Notes: a model not told the origin generated them from the letters alone. A stretch of DNA of 64,000 bases from Pararge aegeria (GCF_905163445.1 NC_053194.1:15356921-15420920); one strand, 5' to 3'; shown: positions 21,538 to 33,332, numbered from the stretch's first letter. Numbers and translations: made by a program.

Positions 21538-22301
21538 ACTAGGGTGTATCACCTCCAATTCCCAAGCTCCAGATTGCAAAAGAAGCATATTCAACTAATT
21601 CAAAACATTCTAAGTGTTAACTTATGACAACCTTATTAAAGATAAATGACAGACACGCGCATAGTACCCACGCTACGCGACGCGTTTCCTAATAAAGTGG
21701 CATGATTCACATGATTTTAGGTTTGCATGTGATGTAAGGGCTGTATCTGTTTTCTTTAAGTAAAAACTATGGTTGTGGTTTAATCAAAAACTATAAGATT
21801 TTCGGCTTCACAGATAAGTCTCAGAGACAGTACATAATGTTCCTCTAAAGCCTGTGAAGTATTATTTATGTTTTCATTTACACAATGTACATTGTACATC
21901 GATGCTTTTAATAAGCTAAGAATGAAATTATCTATGTTAGAAACTTCGTAGTAATGCACGTGAAGACGAAAAAAAATACACCTCAGCATAAAAAACTTAT
22001 GAAAACATACAATTTCATAACACAGGGATTTTATAACATCAAAAGTAACCCGATATTCTATCCCCTAACCAACCGTAAGTTTAAACGCAAACTATAACAC
22101 TACCTTCATAAGGTTGAAAATGATTTGAATTTAAAATTTCTCGTGCATTTCGCAGGCATATCGGATTCGCGGTATGCGCTTGCAACTGAAGCTATCGGTT
22201 TCAACGTACCTTGCAATTGCAACCTGTGAAGCCCTTAGCGCATTCTAATTATCGGGAATATTCTGCTAGTTGTTATTAAAGTTTCTGCCCTTACTTTTCT
22301 G
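21538..22301. other. Unassigned sequence
   Basis: No repeat family or coding frame is recognised. Confidence 0.35.
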
Positions 22302-22372
22302 TTTATTCGACTACAAGTTAGTCCTTGACTGCAAGTCAAGACTCTCAGTCTCGGAAAGAAGCGCGCTAACTA
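22302..22372 (-). repeat. SINE-2 degenerate fragment
   Basis: 'cgactacaagttagtccttg' matches the SINE-2 3' part in minus orientation, then similarity fades. Confidence 0.5.
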
Positions 22373-23742
22373 ACTTATCACCAATACGCCAGGTTGGGGT
22401 CTTCGATAAACCGTGGAGATAAAGCGTGGAGAGTGTATCTCCATATTTCTCTATCATGAGCGAGTAGGATTTTCCAGCAGCTTTTATTTTTTTACTAATA
22501 ATTGGCGGATTTAAATAAGCATACAAAATTTACAAAATTTCGTCAAGTAACCGTCCTTATGTATGAAATGAATGAATGAAGTGTGTTTATTTGTATGAAT
22601 AATGTTCTGAACTAAACAAAAAGTGGCAACATATCAGGCATACCCAACATACAAAATTTCGTCAATTATATTTAAACTATTTAGTTGTGAGGCTTAAATT
22701 GCAGAAATTTATCAATTGAATAAAATACATTGTTCAATAGCGACTTTTTCAATGTATTCTTAAATTTTTGATACGGTAATACGGCTATCGATTATGGGAT
22801 TGCATTGAATATTTTTACACACAACAGTTTTTTAAGTATTTAAGTGCCCTAAGACAGCCATGTATTGTAAAAACTGTTGATATATGTGTGCATATACTTA
22901 AAGCGTGTTATATAACGGTAAACGTAAATAACTTTCGTTATAATTACAACAAAATGAATCGAAATCGAATCAAGCAAGCCGCAGGCAAAGCTGATAGCAA
23001 TCTGAATCGGGGTAGTAGTGAAGCGATCAGTTGATGGTACGATCAGCAAAAAAAATAAGAAAATATTATTTTCAAATTTATTTTTTCTTATTAAGAAGAA
23101 TCCGAAAGAATAGGATAGGATAGTGAGATGACAGCTAATAGAAGTGAGTGGAAAAAGAAGACATTTTTTGCCGATTCCAATTAATGTAGAATAAGGTTTG
23201 GAAAAAAGTGATAGCTTCATTATATAGGTAATAATTTGTATCTGTTAATCCTTAAAGTCACAATGACAGATCCAGAAAATTTGTCTGCACAGACTAGCGG
23301 GACAGTGCAAGCATTATTTAGTCTTATTTTTGCCGTTTGATACAACGTTTTGTAAGACCGAACAATATTTATTGAGCGTCCTTCGTAAATAGTGTAAACA
23401 TCATTCGCTAACAATCATGACAGTTCCTTTCCCGTGTCAAGCAAAACATATTTAGTTAATCACTGTACATCTCTGTCAAGACATTACAGTCACCTTGCTG
23501 TAATGAGACCAAAGTACAAAGGATTCGGTGTTTTTCTTTGCTAACTCTACTATTACATCTAACGTAGTTTACACTTGCTAATGTCGCCCAAAGCGAAATC
23601 GACACTAAAAAAATGGTGCGTAACAAATCAACTTGCTTACATTAATTAGGTAAGGAAACTTCTAAGATATGTATAAAATGATACATATTATATTGTTATG
23701 TATATTTAAAATGGCTGTTTACAATATTTACTATACTAACTT
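22373..23742. other. About 1.4 kb without recognised genes
   Basis: AT-rich. A 123-codon minus-strand frame at 22849-23220 is hydrophobic only because of composition and has no motif. 'gcaagccgcaggcaaagctg' near 22975 resembles a degraded Helitron-like 3' end. Confidence 0.35.
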
Positions 23743-23790
23743 TGCATCGTTGCCTAGAAGAGATCGATATGTAGAGTGATAAGTGATAAG
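23743..23790 (+). repeat. LINE-H 3' end fragment
   Basis: 'cgttgcctagaagagatcga' followed by a damaged hairpin matches LINE-H. Confidence 0.5.
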
Positions 23791-23860
23791 TTATTTGCAT
23801 TTTTAGTTTTTTTTTGTCTGCAAATTTCATAAAAACCTAAATGGATCCAACTCATGAAAA

Positions 23861-23938
23861 TTCACCGCAATTCGAATCCAGTACCTCGTGATGCGACATC
23901 GAACATGCCAACCAATAGACCAACGAGGCTATTGTCGG
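23861..23938 (-). repeat. SINE-4 head (tRNA-like)
   Basis: On the minus strand, 'agcctcgttggtctattggt' at its start and a box B-like 'ggattcgaatt' near 23875 form a tRNA-like head, as in the copy at 45180-45365. A real tRNA gene is unlikely because no complete cloverleaf can be drawn. Confidence 0.6.
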
Positions 23939-24328
23939 AATACACAAAAACATTGACGTCACACTCGTAACTCAAATCAAACCCTATTAACAAGCAATTG
24001 TAGAAATTGCTTATACAATTGTACATTTCTCTGATTTCTCACAGAAGTATTAAACTTAATTATCGAGTGGCTGTCTTCCGGGATGGTCGAGGGAAATAAA
24101 ATTAATAATGGCGGAGAACTTAAGAACTTTTATGATGGTAAAAAGCTTTCTTTGTAGTCAATCATGTCGGTGGAACTTGGACGGCCTCTGTGATTTAAAA
24201 GGTTATATCGTATTCACACTTTTTTAATTCATTGAGTGAATATTATTACCTTAACTGCAGAGGAGATAGTGTGTTTCTTAATTGCATTACTTTTTAAACT
24301 TCCGCTGTTTTCTTTATGTTAATAAATA
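23939..24328. other. Unassigned sequence
   Basis: Nothing recognised. Confidence 0.35.
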
Positions 24329-24539
24329 AGCTTTTGCCCACGCTCTTCGTCCGCGTTAATTACGGTTTTTTTACAAATCACGCGGGAACCGTTTGTTTTC
24401 CGGGAATAAAACGTAGCCTGTGTTACTATCCGTCCTTACAACTAACTCTATGCCAAAAATTAAGTCGATTGGTTGCTTACTTAGGGCGTAAAGTAAGCAC
24501 AAACAAACAAACATACTTTCACATTTATAATATTAAGGA
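24329..24539 (-). mobile_element. Non-autonomous Helitron-like element, short
   Basis: On the minus strand it starts TCCTTAATATTATAAATGTG after an A, passes through repeated tttg units and a 'taagcaaccaatcgactt' segment, and ends near 'cggacgaagagcgtgggcaa'. Its CTRR terminus is altered (aagctt). Confidence 0.65.
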
Positions 24540-26164
24540 TGGATTAAAAGCATGTCCCGCAACTTTTTGCGAGAAAACTCTCCTCCCGAGTTACCAGCGA
24601 ATGTTTTTTTCGTTCGCTGGGAGGTACCTGACAACGTTTGATAATGGGAAAATGCACAGATAATGTTATATTTATTATACTTGATTATTATCTGAGAATA
24701 AGGATACCAAGAATTTCATCCGACGACAAATCCAGTATGGAAACATACTATAGTCATGATTATGACAACGAAGTCCGTTATTCAAACATAATTATGACTT
24801 TTTTTTCTTAATTTTCCAATGCATTATGTTTAATTTAAATTTTGATTTTTACAAAATAATACTGAAACTATTTTATTACGCGTAAATTTTTTCTCATCTA
24901 TAGGAAAACATACTTAATTATTGCTTTCATATTTTTATGTAAGGAGTTTTAATCCAATTCTCATAACGTACTGTTTATATTCTCTTTTATTCTCAGCGGA
25001 GGTTTTAATACCCTGTAACAGCAAACAACAATTTCACGGCTCCCGATTTTAAAATTGAAAGGAAACGAACGCAGGATCCGTGGGAAATAACTGGATGGAT
25101 AATATCTTAAAATAAGACTGTTAATGCGCTGGGCTCAATCAATCCTTCCCTTATACGTACCTACCGAGTATCAACTAACCTATACGGAGACATTACACGT
25201 AAGGTCCAGCCCGGTTGGATGACATATCGAGTAGTACACCTCACTGCACCCGTGAGTTCACTGAGCTCAATACACATAAACCTGCAGCCTTAAGTACTAG
25301 ATTTGCTCGCTCGCAATGGATGGGTCGTTTTCGTATTTGAACATCGGATTAAAATAGATCTTATTTACATTATTTTAAAGCTCTAATTCTTCAATTATTT
25401 AGCTCCGGCTTTTTATAAAACAAATGAGAAGTACAGGATTTGAGACTCTAAAACGTGTGATATTAGTTCAATTTTACTGTGACGATACAGAGTTTAATAC
25501 TCGAAAATGACTCCTCGATTGCAAGCGAGCACATCTTGTACTAAAGCTACTGCTCCCAAAATATTACTTAACGATTTATTATACGTTACGTAAAAGCACA
25601 TACCACAGCCATACTGTAAAAGGAATGCATATATTTACCTACGAATGTAGGTGCATATTTACTTACAACGTGTTATGTGTGTATGTTTGTATATATGTTT
25701 TCTCCTCGCTTCCGGTTCGCTTTCGTTCGTATTAATATTCAAGGTATACAAACGGATCAGACTTTCTTAGAACCTCCGGGGCTAAATTCGAGCGAGAACG
25801 CGTGCATATGAAATAGTAAGTTCTGGAACTACAATCACTTCAAAAGCATGGATAATCCTGGACTTTTATCGTGGTATTATCAAAACTGTGAAACAAGCGT
25901 TTCTTATTTTAAGCTCAAAAACCAAGTTTTATAGATATAACTTCAGAAATTACACACTTCCATACAATATTTCGTTTAGCCATTTGGGCTATAAGGTCCT
26001 CCAAAACATACTGTCTCTTGTCTCCTTTTTTGCCCCGGATCATGCTCAGAAAATGTTGACAACTTTGATTGAATTAGATACTGTTTAAATTATTTAATGT
26101 TTAAATATATTGTTGTTTGTGTACTCTTTTACTATTTCCGTGTAAACTCGTAACTCTATATGCT
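24540..26164. other. About 1.6 kb without recognised genes
   Basis: Moderately AT-rich and free of recognisable repeats; 25000-25330 is less AT-rich. A 66-codon frame at 25888-26088 directly precedes a LINE-H 3' end and could be the last part of that LINE's ORF, but I see no conserved motif to prove it. Confidence 0.4.
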
Positions 26165-26312
26165 ACCTTTAAGCTGTTGGGTCGCCTAGTAGAGATCGCT
26201 TGTTAGCGATTTACGTGACTAACATTAGTTAATTTGTATTCTTGTTACAATATTTTGTCGAGTTTTGGTGTAGGTACAATAAAGTGTAATTTAATTTCAT
26301 TAAAATGTTTTT
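26165..26312 (+). repeat. LINE-H 3' end with hairpin
   Basis: 'gggtcgcctagtagagatcg' leads into a hairpin (atcgct...agcgat), followed by a T-rich region, 'ggtacaataaagtg' and an AT tail. Confidence 0.7.
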
Positions 26313-26350
26313 ATTTATTATTACTCCTTTTAACGATGATTGATATTTTT

Positions 26351-26643
26351 GGCGCGGTGAGGAGGGGTAGTAGCCGATTGGGTAGGACATCGACTTCACC
26401 CTCGGAGGACTGAAATTAAACCGCAGCACGCACTTTTAACTTTCGTAAGTTATGTGCGTGCTAAGCAATTAAAATATCACTTGCTTCAACGGTGAAGGAA
26501 ACACCTATAATGTTCTCACAGGAGTGTGGGGTCCACCAATCTGCATGGGCCAGCGTGGTGGACTAAGGGTTTAACCCCTTCCCATAGTGGGAGGAGACCC
26601 GTGCCCTGTGTGGGCCGGTAATGGGTTGATATGATGATGATGA
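26351..26643 (+). repeat. SINE-3 copy, full length
   Basis: A tRNA-like head ('tagccgattgggtaggacat') is followed by the body ('aattaaaatatcacttgctt', 'atgttctcacaggagtgtgg', 'gggccagcgtggtggactaa') and a GATGATGAT tail. Box B is degenerate in this copy. Confidence 0.85.
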
Positions 26644-27540
26644 CTTTTAGCGATTCCCTGCTGACCTCAAAGAGTTGTATTAAAAAAAGCAACCACATTA
26701 AGATTGTAAATAGACGGCGTACGGTTGGGGACAGTTAATTAGGCGTAACGGCGCGAGTATCGCTCCATCACGATTCACAGGTACCAGGGAATTAGCATGG
26801 CGCTGGCACGACTTGTTTTCATTTTACTTATTTTTAGTTTAATCCGGCATACTTAGTACAATAGATTCTACTGCTACAGGCATGTGGGGGTCTAGATATG
26901 ACCTGGATAGATGGCGCCACAAGATCCTACTTCGCGCTATCGAAGTTTTCTCAAATAGTTACTTCCAAAGATGAATGATTAGCCCGTCAATTATTATTAC
27001 AAAAAATTGTGACTATTGATATTAATGACGTGACGAGGACCAATGGCTTATTGGCCCATACTCGCCGAAGCACGTTTGGACAAAAGCAATTTCCTTACTA
27101 GGGCCTAATTTTGAGAATATCTAAGAATTCTTGTCCCGTCCCGGAATTAGGAAACCCGATAAAAATGCTACCCGCTATACCAGGCGCACATAAAATCCCA
27201 GTAGAACAAAATGAGGCTAAATAAATAATTAATTATTTACATAAATTCTTCAGTTCCTTGTAAGATCGGCCTCGAAGGCTTCACGGCTCTTTCTCTGAAC
27301 GCTAATGATTTGAAAGTCAATATATGCGCGTGATTAGTGATACATTTGCATCGCAACAATAAGGTGCATTCCTATTTAGCTGGCATCAGCTATTTGCGTG
27401 AGAAAAGTAACGGGTATCGACTGACTCTATTGTATCGTCTTACATTACTAAAACTGCAATTTTCATCCCAAATGTCATGAGTATATAAACACTGGAATAT
27501 TGTGACATATTTCCTCACAACTTTTGTAGTTTATAGTATT
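26644..27540. other. Unassigned sequence, some GC-richer parts
   Basis: No repeat or coding frame is recognised. 26710-26830 has higher GC and could be unique host sequence. Confidence 0.35.
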
Positions 27541-27615
27541 AACCTGCACTTTTTACAAATCCCGTACCGAAACCGTTGGTTTTCCAGACACTAACAGAAG
27601 CCTATGCTACTCTCC
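27541..27615 (-). repeat. Helitron-like remnant
   Basis: 'cccgtaccgaaaccgttggt' and 'agaagcctatgctactct' match the interior of the 24329-24539 element in diverged form. The ends are absent. Confidence 0.5.
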
Positions 27616-27620
27616 TTACT

Positions 27621-27715
27621 TTTGAACAGGGTAGAGATAAAGCAGAAAGATGACATAAAATGGAAAAAATGTCCTCCTGTACGAGTAATATAAAAGTTTT
27701 AGGGTAGGCAGAGCT
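27621..27715. mobile_element. hAT MITE remnant
   Basis: 'aaaatgtcctcctgtacgag' and 'agttttagggtaggcag' match the MITE-A interior; the ends are lost. Confidence 0.6.
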
Positions 27716-27749
27716 CGTTCGGGAGGTATAGAACGGGTTCCCCGGGCGT

Positions 27750-28020
27750 CTAACAAAGCCAACAAGAGGGACATGCCGTGGTATAGGTGGTGGTTTGGGT
27801 ATACGCCCTAAAGAGGGGGGAGTGCCACATAACCTCCGTCCTGCCTAAGGGTCGGAGGTAGAAAGAAAGAAAGAAAGAAAGAAAGAAACATTTATTTTTT
27901 ACATTGCGCCACACATTACAATATTCACAACACCACATATGTTATGTGTGGCACAACCTAGAAAAAAGGTGCCAGCTCAGCATTGTGCTGCATGCGCCAG
28001 TGGGAGCAATAAAGCTTTTT
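27750..28020 (-). repeat. Probable LINE 3' region with GAAA microsatellite
   Basis: The segment holds a purine microsatellite of about seven GAAA units at 27858-27888 and a 'catttattttttacattgcg' stretch typical of a LINE 3' tail read on the minus strand. No reverse transcriptase motif is preserved. Confidence 0.4.
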
Positions 28021-28040
28021 TACAACGCCAAAAAAAAAGG

Positions 28041-28085
28041 GGTATGCAGTGCTTTTGTGCATGTATGAAGTTGCACGCCGTTGCT
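28041..28085. mobile_element. hAT MITE-A end
   Basis: 'gtatgcagtgcttttgtgca' and 'gtatgaagttgcacgcc' match one terminal part of MITE-A. Confidence 0.65.
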
Positions 28086-28102
28086 CTCCTTTCAGAGCAA
28101 TA

Positions 28103-28325
28103 TGCGTTTCAAGCAATTATATGTCACTTGTTTATAACGGTGAAGGAAAACTTCGTAAGGAAATCTGCATCCTTGAGAGTTCTCCATAATGTTCTCAAAG
28201 GCGTCTGAAGTCCACCGCACTTATTTCATTCACAGAGTAGCCGGTTATGTGAAATATGCATGCCGGAGAGCGAACTCGGCCCCTTCCGAAGGGAAAACTG
28301 AAGTCTTAACGACTAGGCTATCATC
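28103..28325 (+). repeat. Rearranged SINE-3: body plus, head minus
   Basis: 28103-28230 is a SINE-3 body in plus orientation ('gtgaaggaaaacttcgtaag', 'gttctccataatgttctcaa'). 28260-28325 is a tRNA-like head in minus orientation ('agcgaactcggccccttcc', 'gaagtcttaacgactaggct'). The two pieces come from two copies or from an inversion. Confidence 0.65.
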
Positions 28326-28775
28326 GTATAATGATTGTTCATGTATAATCTGACCTGTATAATGATTTTTCTTGTTGTGCACTTTTATTTTCGCATGCTT
28401 AATAGTAGAATATGAAGAAATGTTATTATAATAACACCCTCATGTTCAGCGAATAAATTTCATTTCACTTCGTATCCATACACATACATATTGAATCCAT
28501 ATTCCGTCATCAGAAATCACCCATTAGCATGCACCACGCATATTGTCAATGAAGTCCTTAAACGAAACTAATTTCTCAACACCCTTCAGCTCATAATTAA
28601 TACATATGTATGCATTGCACATTTCTTAACAAGTGGTAACCGACACCGTGTCTAGACAACCTAACTCCGATTAGGCAAGTGATCAATAGCTATCTAACTA
28701 CACGGTACGTGTCAATCACTTTTCAGCGAATAGGTTTTAATATTTTTTCGTGGTAACCGCCTCGCTAATCAATTT
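28326..28775. other. Unassigned sequence
   Basis: Nothing recognised. Confidence 0.35.
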
Positions 28776-28890
28776 TCTGTGAGATGGTGATAACAAAAAA
28801 AACTCGGCTCAGCTTATTGTGGGCGCTACTTAGACCAGAGCGCATTTGCTAACCCTGCTAGCTTAAGGTATAAGCTATCGAATGTAGGTA
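28776..28890 (+). repeat. LINE-2-related 3' UTR fragment
   Basis: 'ctgtgagatggtgataacaa', 'ttattgtgggcgctacttag' and 'accagagcgcatttgctaac' align with the LINE-2 3' UTR, with substantial divergence. Confidence 0.7.
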
Positions 28891-29259
28891 GATAGGACGA
28901 CGAATGTGTTCATAGTTCCTAGACCCGTCTGCTATGAGTTAGCAAACATATGCCCAACTGTGGGCCAATTATAGTCTGCTGTCGACTTATATACAAAGTT
29001 GTGCAACTAACACAGTTCAGCCGTATACAAAATAATTAATCGTTTGTCAAATGTAACAATGCATGTGGGACAGCGGGTCGCTTTCATCGTCTGTATCTGT
29101 CGGTCACGAATCAATCGCACCTTTTTCGGCTTAGCAATTCAATGTCGTTACTTTTAATTGACTTTCGAAAACAGCAACATACGTCACTAAAGTAAAGTAA
29201 TGGGCGGTTATACAAAATAAAACGAAACAATGATATAAAAACTAAAGTCTAAACGAGAT
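28891..29259. other. Unassigned sequence
   Basis: Nothing recognised. Confidence 0.35.
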
Positions 29260-29475
29260 GTCTGGAGGGCGGTTTTGGGCGTGGCTAGTTACCACCCTAC
29301 CGACAAATAAGTGCCACTAAGAGATTTAGAATTCCGGTGCGATGTCGCGTAGAAACTGATTAGGGGAATGACTCCTATACTCCCTATACAGCTTAGCCCG
29401 CTACCATCTTAGACTGCATCATCACTTACTAGGTGAGATTGCAGTCAAGGGCTAACTTGAAGTAAAATAAAATAA
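29260..29475 (+). repeat. SINE-2 copy, 5'-truncated
   Basis: It shares 'cgtggctagttaccacccta', 'cgatgtcgcgtagaaactga' and 'gagattgcagtcaagggcta' with the fuller SINE-2 copies and ends in an A-rich tail. Confidence 0.82.
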
Positions 29476-29639
29476 TTTAAAAAATAACTGTTGCGAATTT
29501 CTTTTGAGTTCCATTTAGTTTATTTTATCTCGTTTTTTTAGCACTAGCAAAAACACGGGCTTTTATAATTTCGATAGTATGAAGATGGTAAGTTAAACAA
29601 CCCTAAAACGATGTTAGTCAAGAGCAATATGTTTTTCTT

Positions 29640-29727
29640 TCCGGCTTCTTCTGAGACGGTGGGAGAGTCACCACGAACAGACTGACTTGCCGTTTAAAAA
29701 GTGCTTATATAAATAATAACTAGCGGA
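29640..29727 (+). repeat. LINE 3' UTR fragment
   Basis: 'ccggcttcttctgagacggt', 'cagactgacttgccgttta' and 'aaagtgcttatataa' match the LINE end at 44150-44298. Confidence 0.6.
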
Positions 29728-29920
29728 AACTACTAAATTTCATGAAAATCGTTGGAGCCGATTCCGAGATTCTTATTATATATATATATATATATCTATA
29801 TATATAATAAGAATATATATATATATATATATATCGATCTATATCGAGCTAGATCGATTTATCTCCCCCGAAACCCCCTGAATACTAAATTTCATGAAAT
29901 TCGTTGGACCCTGAGTTATT
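29728..29920 (-). repeat. Helitron-like pieces around TA-rich palindrome
   Basis: Two partial copies of the same segment ('aaatttcatgaaaatcgttg' and 'aaatttcatgaaattcgttg') flank TA-dinucleotide tracts at 29776-29832 and a 'gctagatcgatttatct' segment. The full-length version of this family is at 45730-46115. Confidence 0.6.
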
Positions 29921-30027
29921 TTTACCCGTAACATACAGTAAATATCACTTTATAGCTTCCCACCCATTATCAAAATTAGTTAAATTAAGCAAACCTAAAG
30001 TAAAACAATATCGTGCCGGGTGTGTAG

Positions 30028-30171
30028 CAGTGGCGTGCACTTCATACATGCGCAAAAGCACTGCATACCCATATTTTTTTAATATAACTCGTATTGGAGG
30101 GGAATTTTACCATTTTATGCCAAACTGCTGCTTTATGCATACCCTAGTCAAAAACCCAGTGCACGCCACTG
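30028..30171. mobile_element. hAT-type MITE-A, intact ends and perfect target duplication
   Basis: The element begins CAGTGGCGTGCAC and ends gtgcacgccactg. It is flanked on both sides by GTGTGTAG, a perfect 8-bp duplication. At 144 bp it has no coding capacity and would need a hAT transposase supplied in trans. It is the best-preserved short member of the family. Confidence 0.95.
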
Positions 30172-30802
30172 GTGTGTAGATACCATATGGGCTTAATACC
30201 TGCCATTAATAATATATTAACTGTCAGATTGCAGTCGGCTAATTTGTATTAGAATAAAAGAACCTGTTCCAAATTCAGTTTCAACTGAGTCTACATGTGT
30301 TTTGAAAGTTAGACCCTCTATTATATTAACGAATTTCTTACATTTATATCGTAATCCTCACACTAAAATATTAATGATGCCAAATAAGCCCGCTAAGTGG
30401 TTCACTCTTTTCTAAATTTATCAACACGTAATAATGACACTTTAAGATACAAATTGTAAAATGACAAGCTACCGAGATAAACTTTCTTAACATCTAATAT
30501 CAATTAATAACAAACTATTGTCATTTGACACCAATTTTAACTGCCTTGTGCGATATAAATATAAATACAATAGCGTCTGATTAATTAGGCAACACCTTGA
30601 CAACGTTTACAAACAGATTGTATCGAATTAAAACATCGACTTCTTCCCATCAAAAACCTCGGATCGGTCAAGGCTTAATACGGCATTGTTTTCCTTTGGA
30701 ATCTTTGAAGCATATCATCAGTCAATTAAAAATCTCGCATCTGGGATCAGATAGATCTATATATCGTAGAGTATAATGTTTTTTTTTTACTTTTTTTAGT
30801 AT
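30172..30802. other. AT-rich sequence with a SINE-2 scrap
   Basis: 30220-30256 resembles the SINE-2 3' tail ('gtcagattgcagtcggctaa'). The remainder is unassigned. Confidence 0.4.
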
Positions 30803-30900
30803 AACTTCTTTAGACACATCTGTGTAGTTTCCGCTATTTAAAATAATAATTTAGTTTGGTCGTAAGTATATGTCATATACTCCCCGCTTCTTGGCTTAAC
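30803..30900. repeat. Direct duplicate, first copy
   Basis: About 95 bp ('catctgtgtagtttccgcta', 'tggtcgtaagtatatgtcat', 'actccccgcttcttggctta') recur at 31423-31515 in the same orientation with few changes. A LINE-2-like 'accagggcgcg' stretch follows the first copy only. Confidence 0.8.
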
Positions 30901-31422
30901 CAGGGCGCGTATGGAACCCTCGTTTGCAACATGCAATTTAGTCGGGTGTTCTTTTTTTTTTTGTTGTTGTAACGGAACGTTCATGACCGGACATTGGATA
31001 ACTCATTATAATAAAAATAACAAGGTAACTAATTAATGTTTTAGCCTCAAGGGATTTGGTTAAAAAGGCGTACTATTATACAATACAGCTATCCATAAGT
31101 GGTCACAAATAATCAATAGTGCGTAGGCGAGCTTACATCGGTCATTGGGCACAATTACATTCCGTGCCAATAGTTCAAAAGTGAAAACATTTCCTACATT
31201 CCAAATATGGCTGCAGAATGAAGTGTCGGCGCGACAAATTATACCCACATTTTTTGACTGCTTGACTCGTAAGTAACACCTTGCTTATCTAGTAGTAGTA
31301 GGTAATTCTTTTTTAACCGACTTACAAAAAGGAGGAGGTTCTCATTTGGGTGTATTTTTTTTTGTTTTTGAAGTAAAACTTCTTTACGCGCGACTAGGGA
31401 GTAACTCAGATTTTTTTCATCA

Positions 31423-31515
31423 GACATCTGTGTAGTTTCCGCTATTTAAAAATAATAATTTGGTTTGGTCGTAAGTATTTGTCATATACTCCCCGCTTCT
31501 TGGCTTATACGCCAG
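31423..31515. repeat. Direct duplicate, second copy
   Basis: It matches 30803-30900. It is preceded by 'cttctttacgcgcgactag', a segment I associate with a common lepidopteran repeat of unknown class. Confidence 0.8.
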
Positions 31516-31896
31516 CTATTGACAAATATCTTAATCAATTAGGATTATTTATTTCAAATATTTTCAAACGGATCAATTTTGAATAACAAAGTGAATAAAA
31601 ATTCAACAGTTTTAAAAAAATGATTTTAAAGTTTTTTGAAAATTTCTAGATATACTTGTTTATTTATTACAAAAGTAATAAATTATTAAAAGGTTTTCTG
31701 ACGATTGCGACATTCTATAATATTCAATGGCAGGGTTATATTGACATGTGCTGATCTAACCTTCAAAGTGATATTATTGAATTTTAAATAGAATATAAAA
31801 TGAGATAGTGAATAATAAATGGAATAGCGGAGTCCCAGGAACATCCATCAATAAACAATAATAAAAGTATTACTTCAATCGCGCGTAAAGGTTACA
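31516..31896. other. AT-rich sequence without recognised features
   Basis: Nothing recognised. Confidence 0.35.
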
Positions 31897-32027
31897 CGCA
31901 CACTGAAAAAAATCTTCAGTAAGAGTTATAACAAAACCTACCCTTAAGTATTTATAACTCGTACTGGAGATTTTCTTCCTTTTATATCATCTGCATACCC
32001 TGTGCATACCCTCTATGCACGCCACTG
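31897..32027. mobile_element. hAT MITE-B, left end lost
   Basis: The right half is well preserved ('tactggagattttcttcctt', 'tgcataccctgtgcatac', 'tatgcacgccactg'). The left terminal repeat is missing and no duplication is visible. Confidence 0.8.
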
Positions 32028-32287
32028 CACCTAACACGATCTCTAAACCGTACCCCCAGCGTGGTTTTTATGGGCAATATTGTGGAAGGCTTTTATCTCA
32101 GCAGTGGATTGTTGAAGGCTAGGACAAGCTGTATACTGTTAAATGTAAACACATCGAATGTTATGAGCAGCATCGAGCTGTTACCCACTCTCCGTTGTAT
32201 AAGTTATTCCCTAAGTCGCACCGTACGACAACCGCGGCAAGAGTGTATCGCGGTGGGCCTTGTATATGTCCAGAGATATATAATATA

Positions 32288-32748
32288 TCTATATATATAA
32301 AAGGCGAAGATGACTGACTGACTGATCTATCAACGCACAGCTCAAACCACTTGACGGATCGGGCTGAAATTTTGCACACAGATAGTTATTACAACGTAGG
32401 TATCCGCTAAGAAAGTATTTTTTTAAATTTCAACCCTAAAGGGTTAAATGGGGGATGAAAGTTTGTATAAAATTCTTCATTTATCAATTTATTTTTTAAC
32501 ATCCATGAAACTTTGATTTTAGGTTTTCGATTGAAAATAAAGAAAATGCGTTTCACAAATTTTAAAAATTCCAACTCCAAAGGCATCAAATAGGGGATGA
32601 AAGTGTATATGAAGTTCTCTGATACTTTAAGTAATTTACGTTCATATTTTTCTATTAGCATCTAAACATTTTTTTTTAACCTTTGCAGTTAAAATTTACC
32701 AAATCAATAATTGAACTTAACGTGAGCGAAGCCGCGGTCAAAAGCTAG
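32288..32748 (+). mobile_element. Non-autonomous Helitron-like element
   Basis: It starts A|TCTATATATATAAAAGGCGA and ends gcggtcaaaagCTAG|T, matching Helitron terminal and target rules. The interior contains two related segments starting 'aggggatgaaagt' / 'gggggatgaaagt'. No ORF of significance is present. A second family end ('ccacgggcaaagctggtag') follows at 32765-32797. Confidence 0.75.
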
Positions 32749-33072
32749 TTGGTTTATAAAATGGTGAATGCGGACAAAGCCACGGGCAAAGCTGGTAGTC
32801 AAATGATGTGTACATAGATCATCAGATACAAACACAATAGTACTAGGGCGTCATGAAAGGGGGTCATGACCACACCTCGGGTACAAGAGAACGAGTGTGT
32901 TATGATTGTTGTGAATAAACAAGTGATCATATTTTGTATCGAGCATCATTAATAATTATGTATTGACAGGCTGATATTTCAGATTTTTATTTCTTGCGGA
33001 CAGTATTTAATTTAATTTACACAATGGGCATTGTTGGATAGAAGCAAGCATTACTTTGCGGAATCCCATGAT

Positions 33073-33266
33073 CACTGGCGTGCATAGAGCGTATGCAAGG
33101 GGTATGCAGATGATATAAAATGAAGGAAATCTCCAGTACGAGTCATAATCACTTAATGGTAGGCATTTTATAATTTAACAATGCCGATCTTTAAGTTTTC
33201 TATAACTCATACTGGAGATTTTTTTCATTGTATATCATCTGCTCACTTAGTGCATGCACGCCACTG
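33073..33266. mobile_element. hAT-type MITE-B with perfect target duplication
   Basis: It begins CACTGGCGTGCATAGAGCGT and ends atgcacgccactg. Both flanks are CCCATGAT, a perfect 8-bp duplication. The halves are complementary over most of their length, so the element can fold into one long hairpin. Confidence 0.93.
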
Positions 33267-33332
33267 CCCATGATATGTGATTATTGTGTTATTATTTGTC
33301 CAACTGAAGGCGTAATAGTATTTATTTACTCT

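Noticed and set aside
22849..23220. 123-codon minus-strand frame as a membrane protein
   Set aside because: Its hydrophobicity follows from AT-rich composition, there is no motif, and the region has no conserved context.
23861..23938. tRNA gene
   Set aside because: Only box A- and B-like parts are present and no full cloverleaf can be drawn; the same head occurs as a SINE at 45180-45365.
24316..24663. 115-codon frame as a gene
   Set aside because: It lies almost wholly in a Helitron-like copy read antisense.
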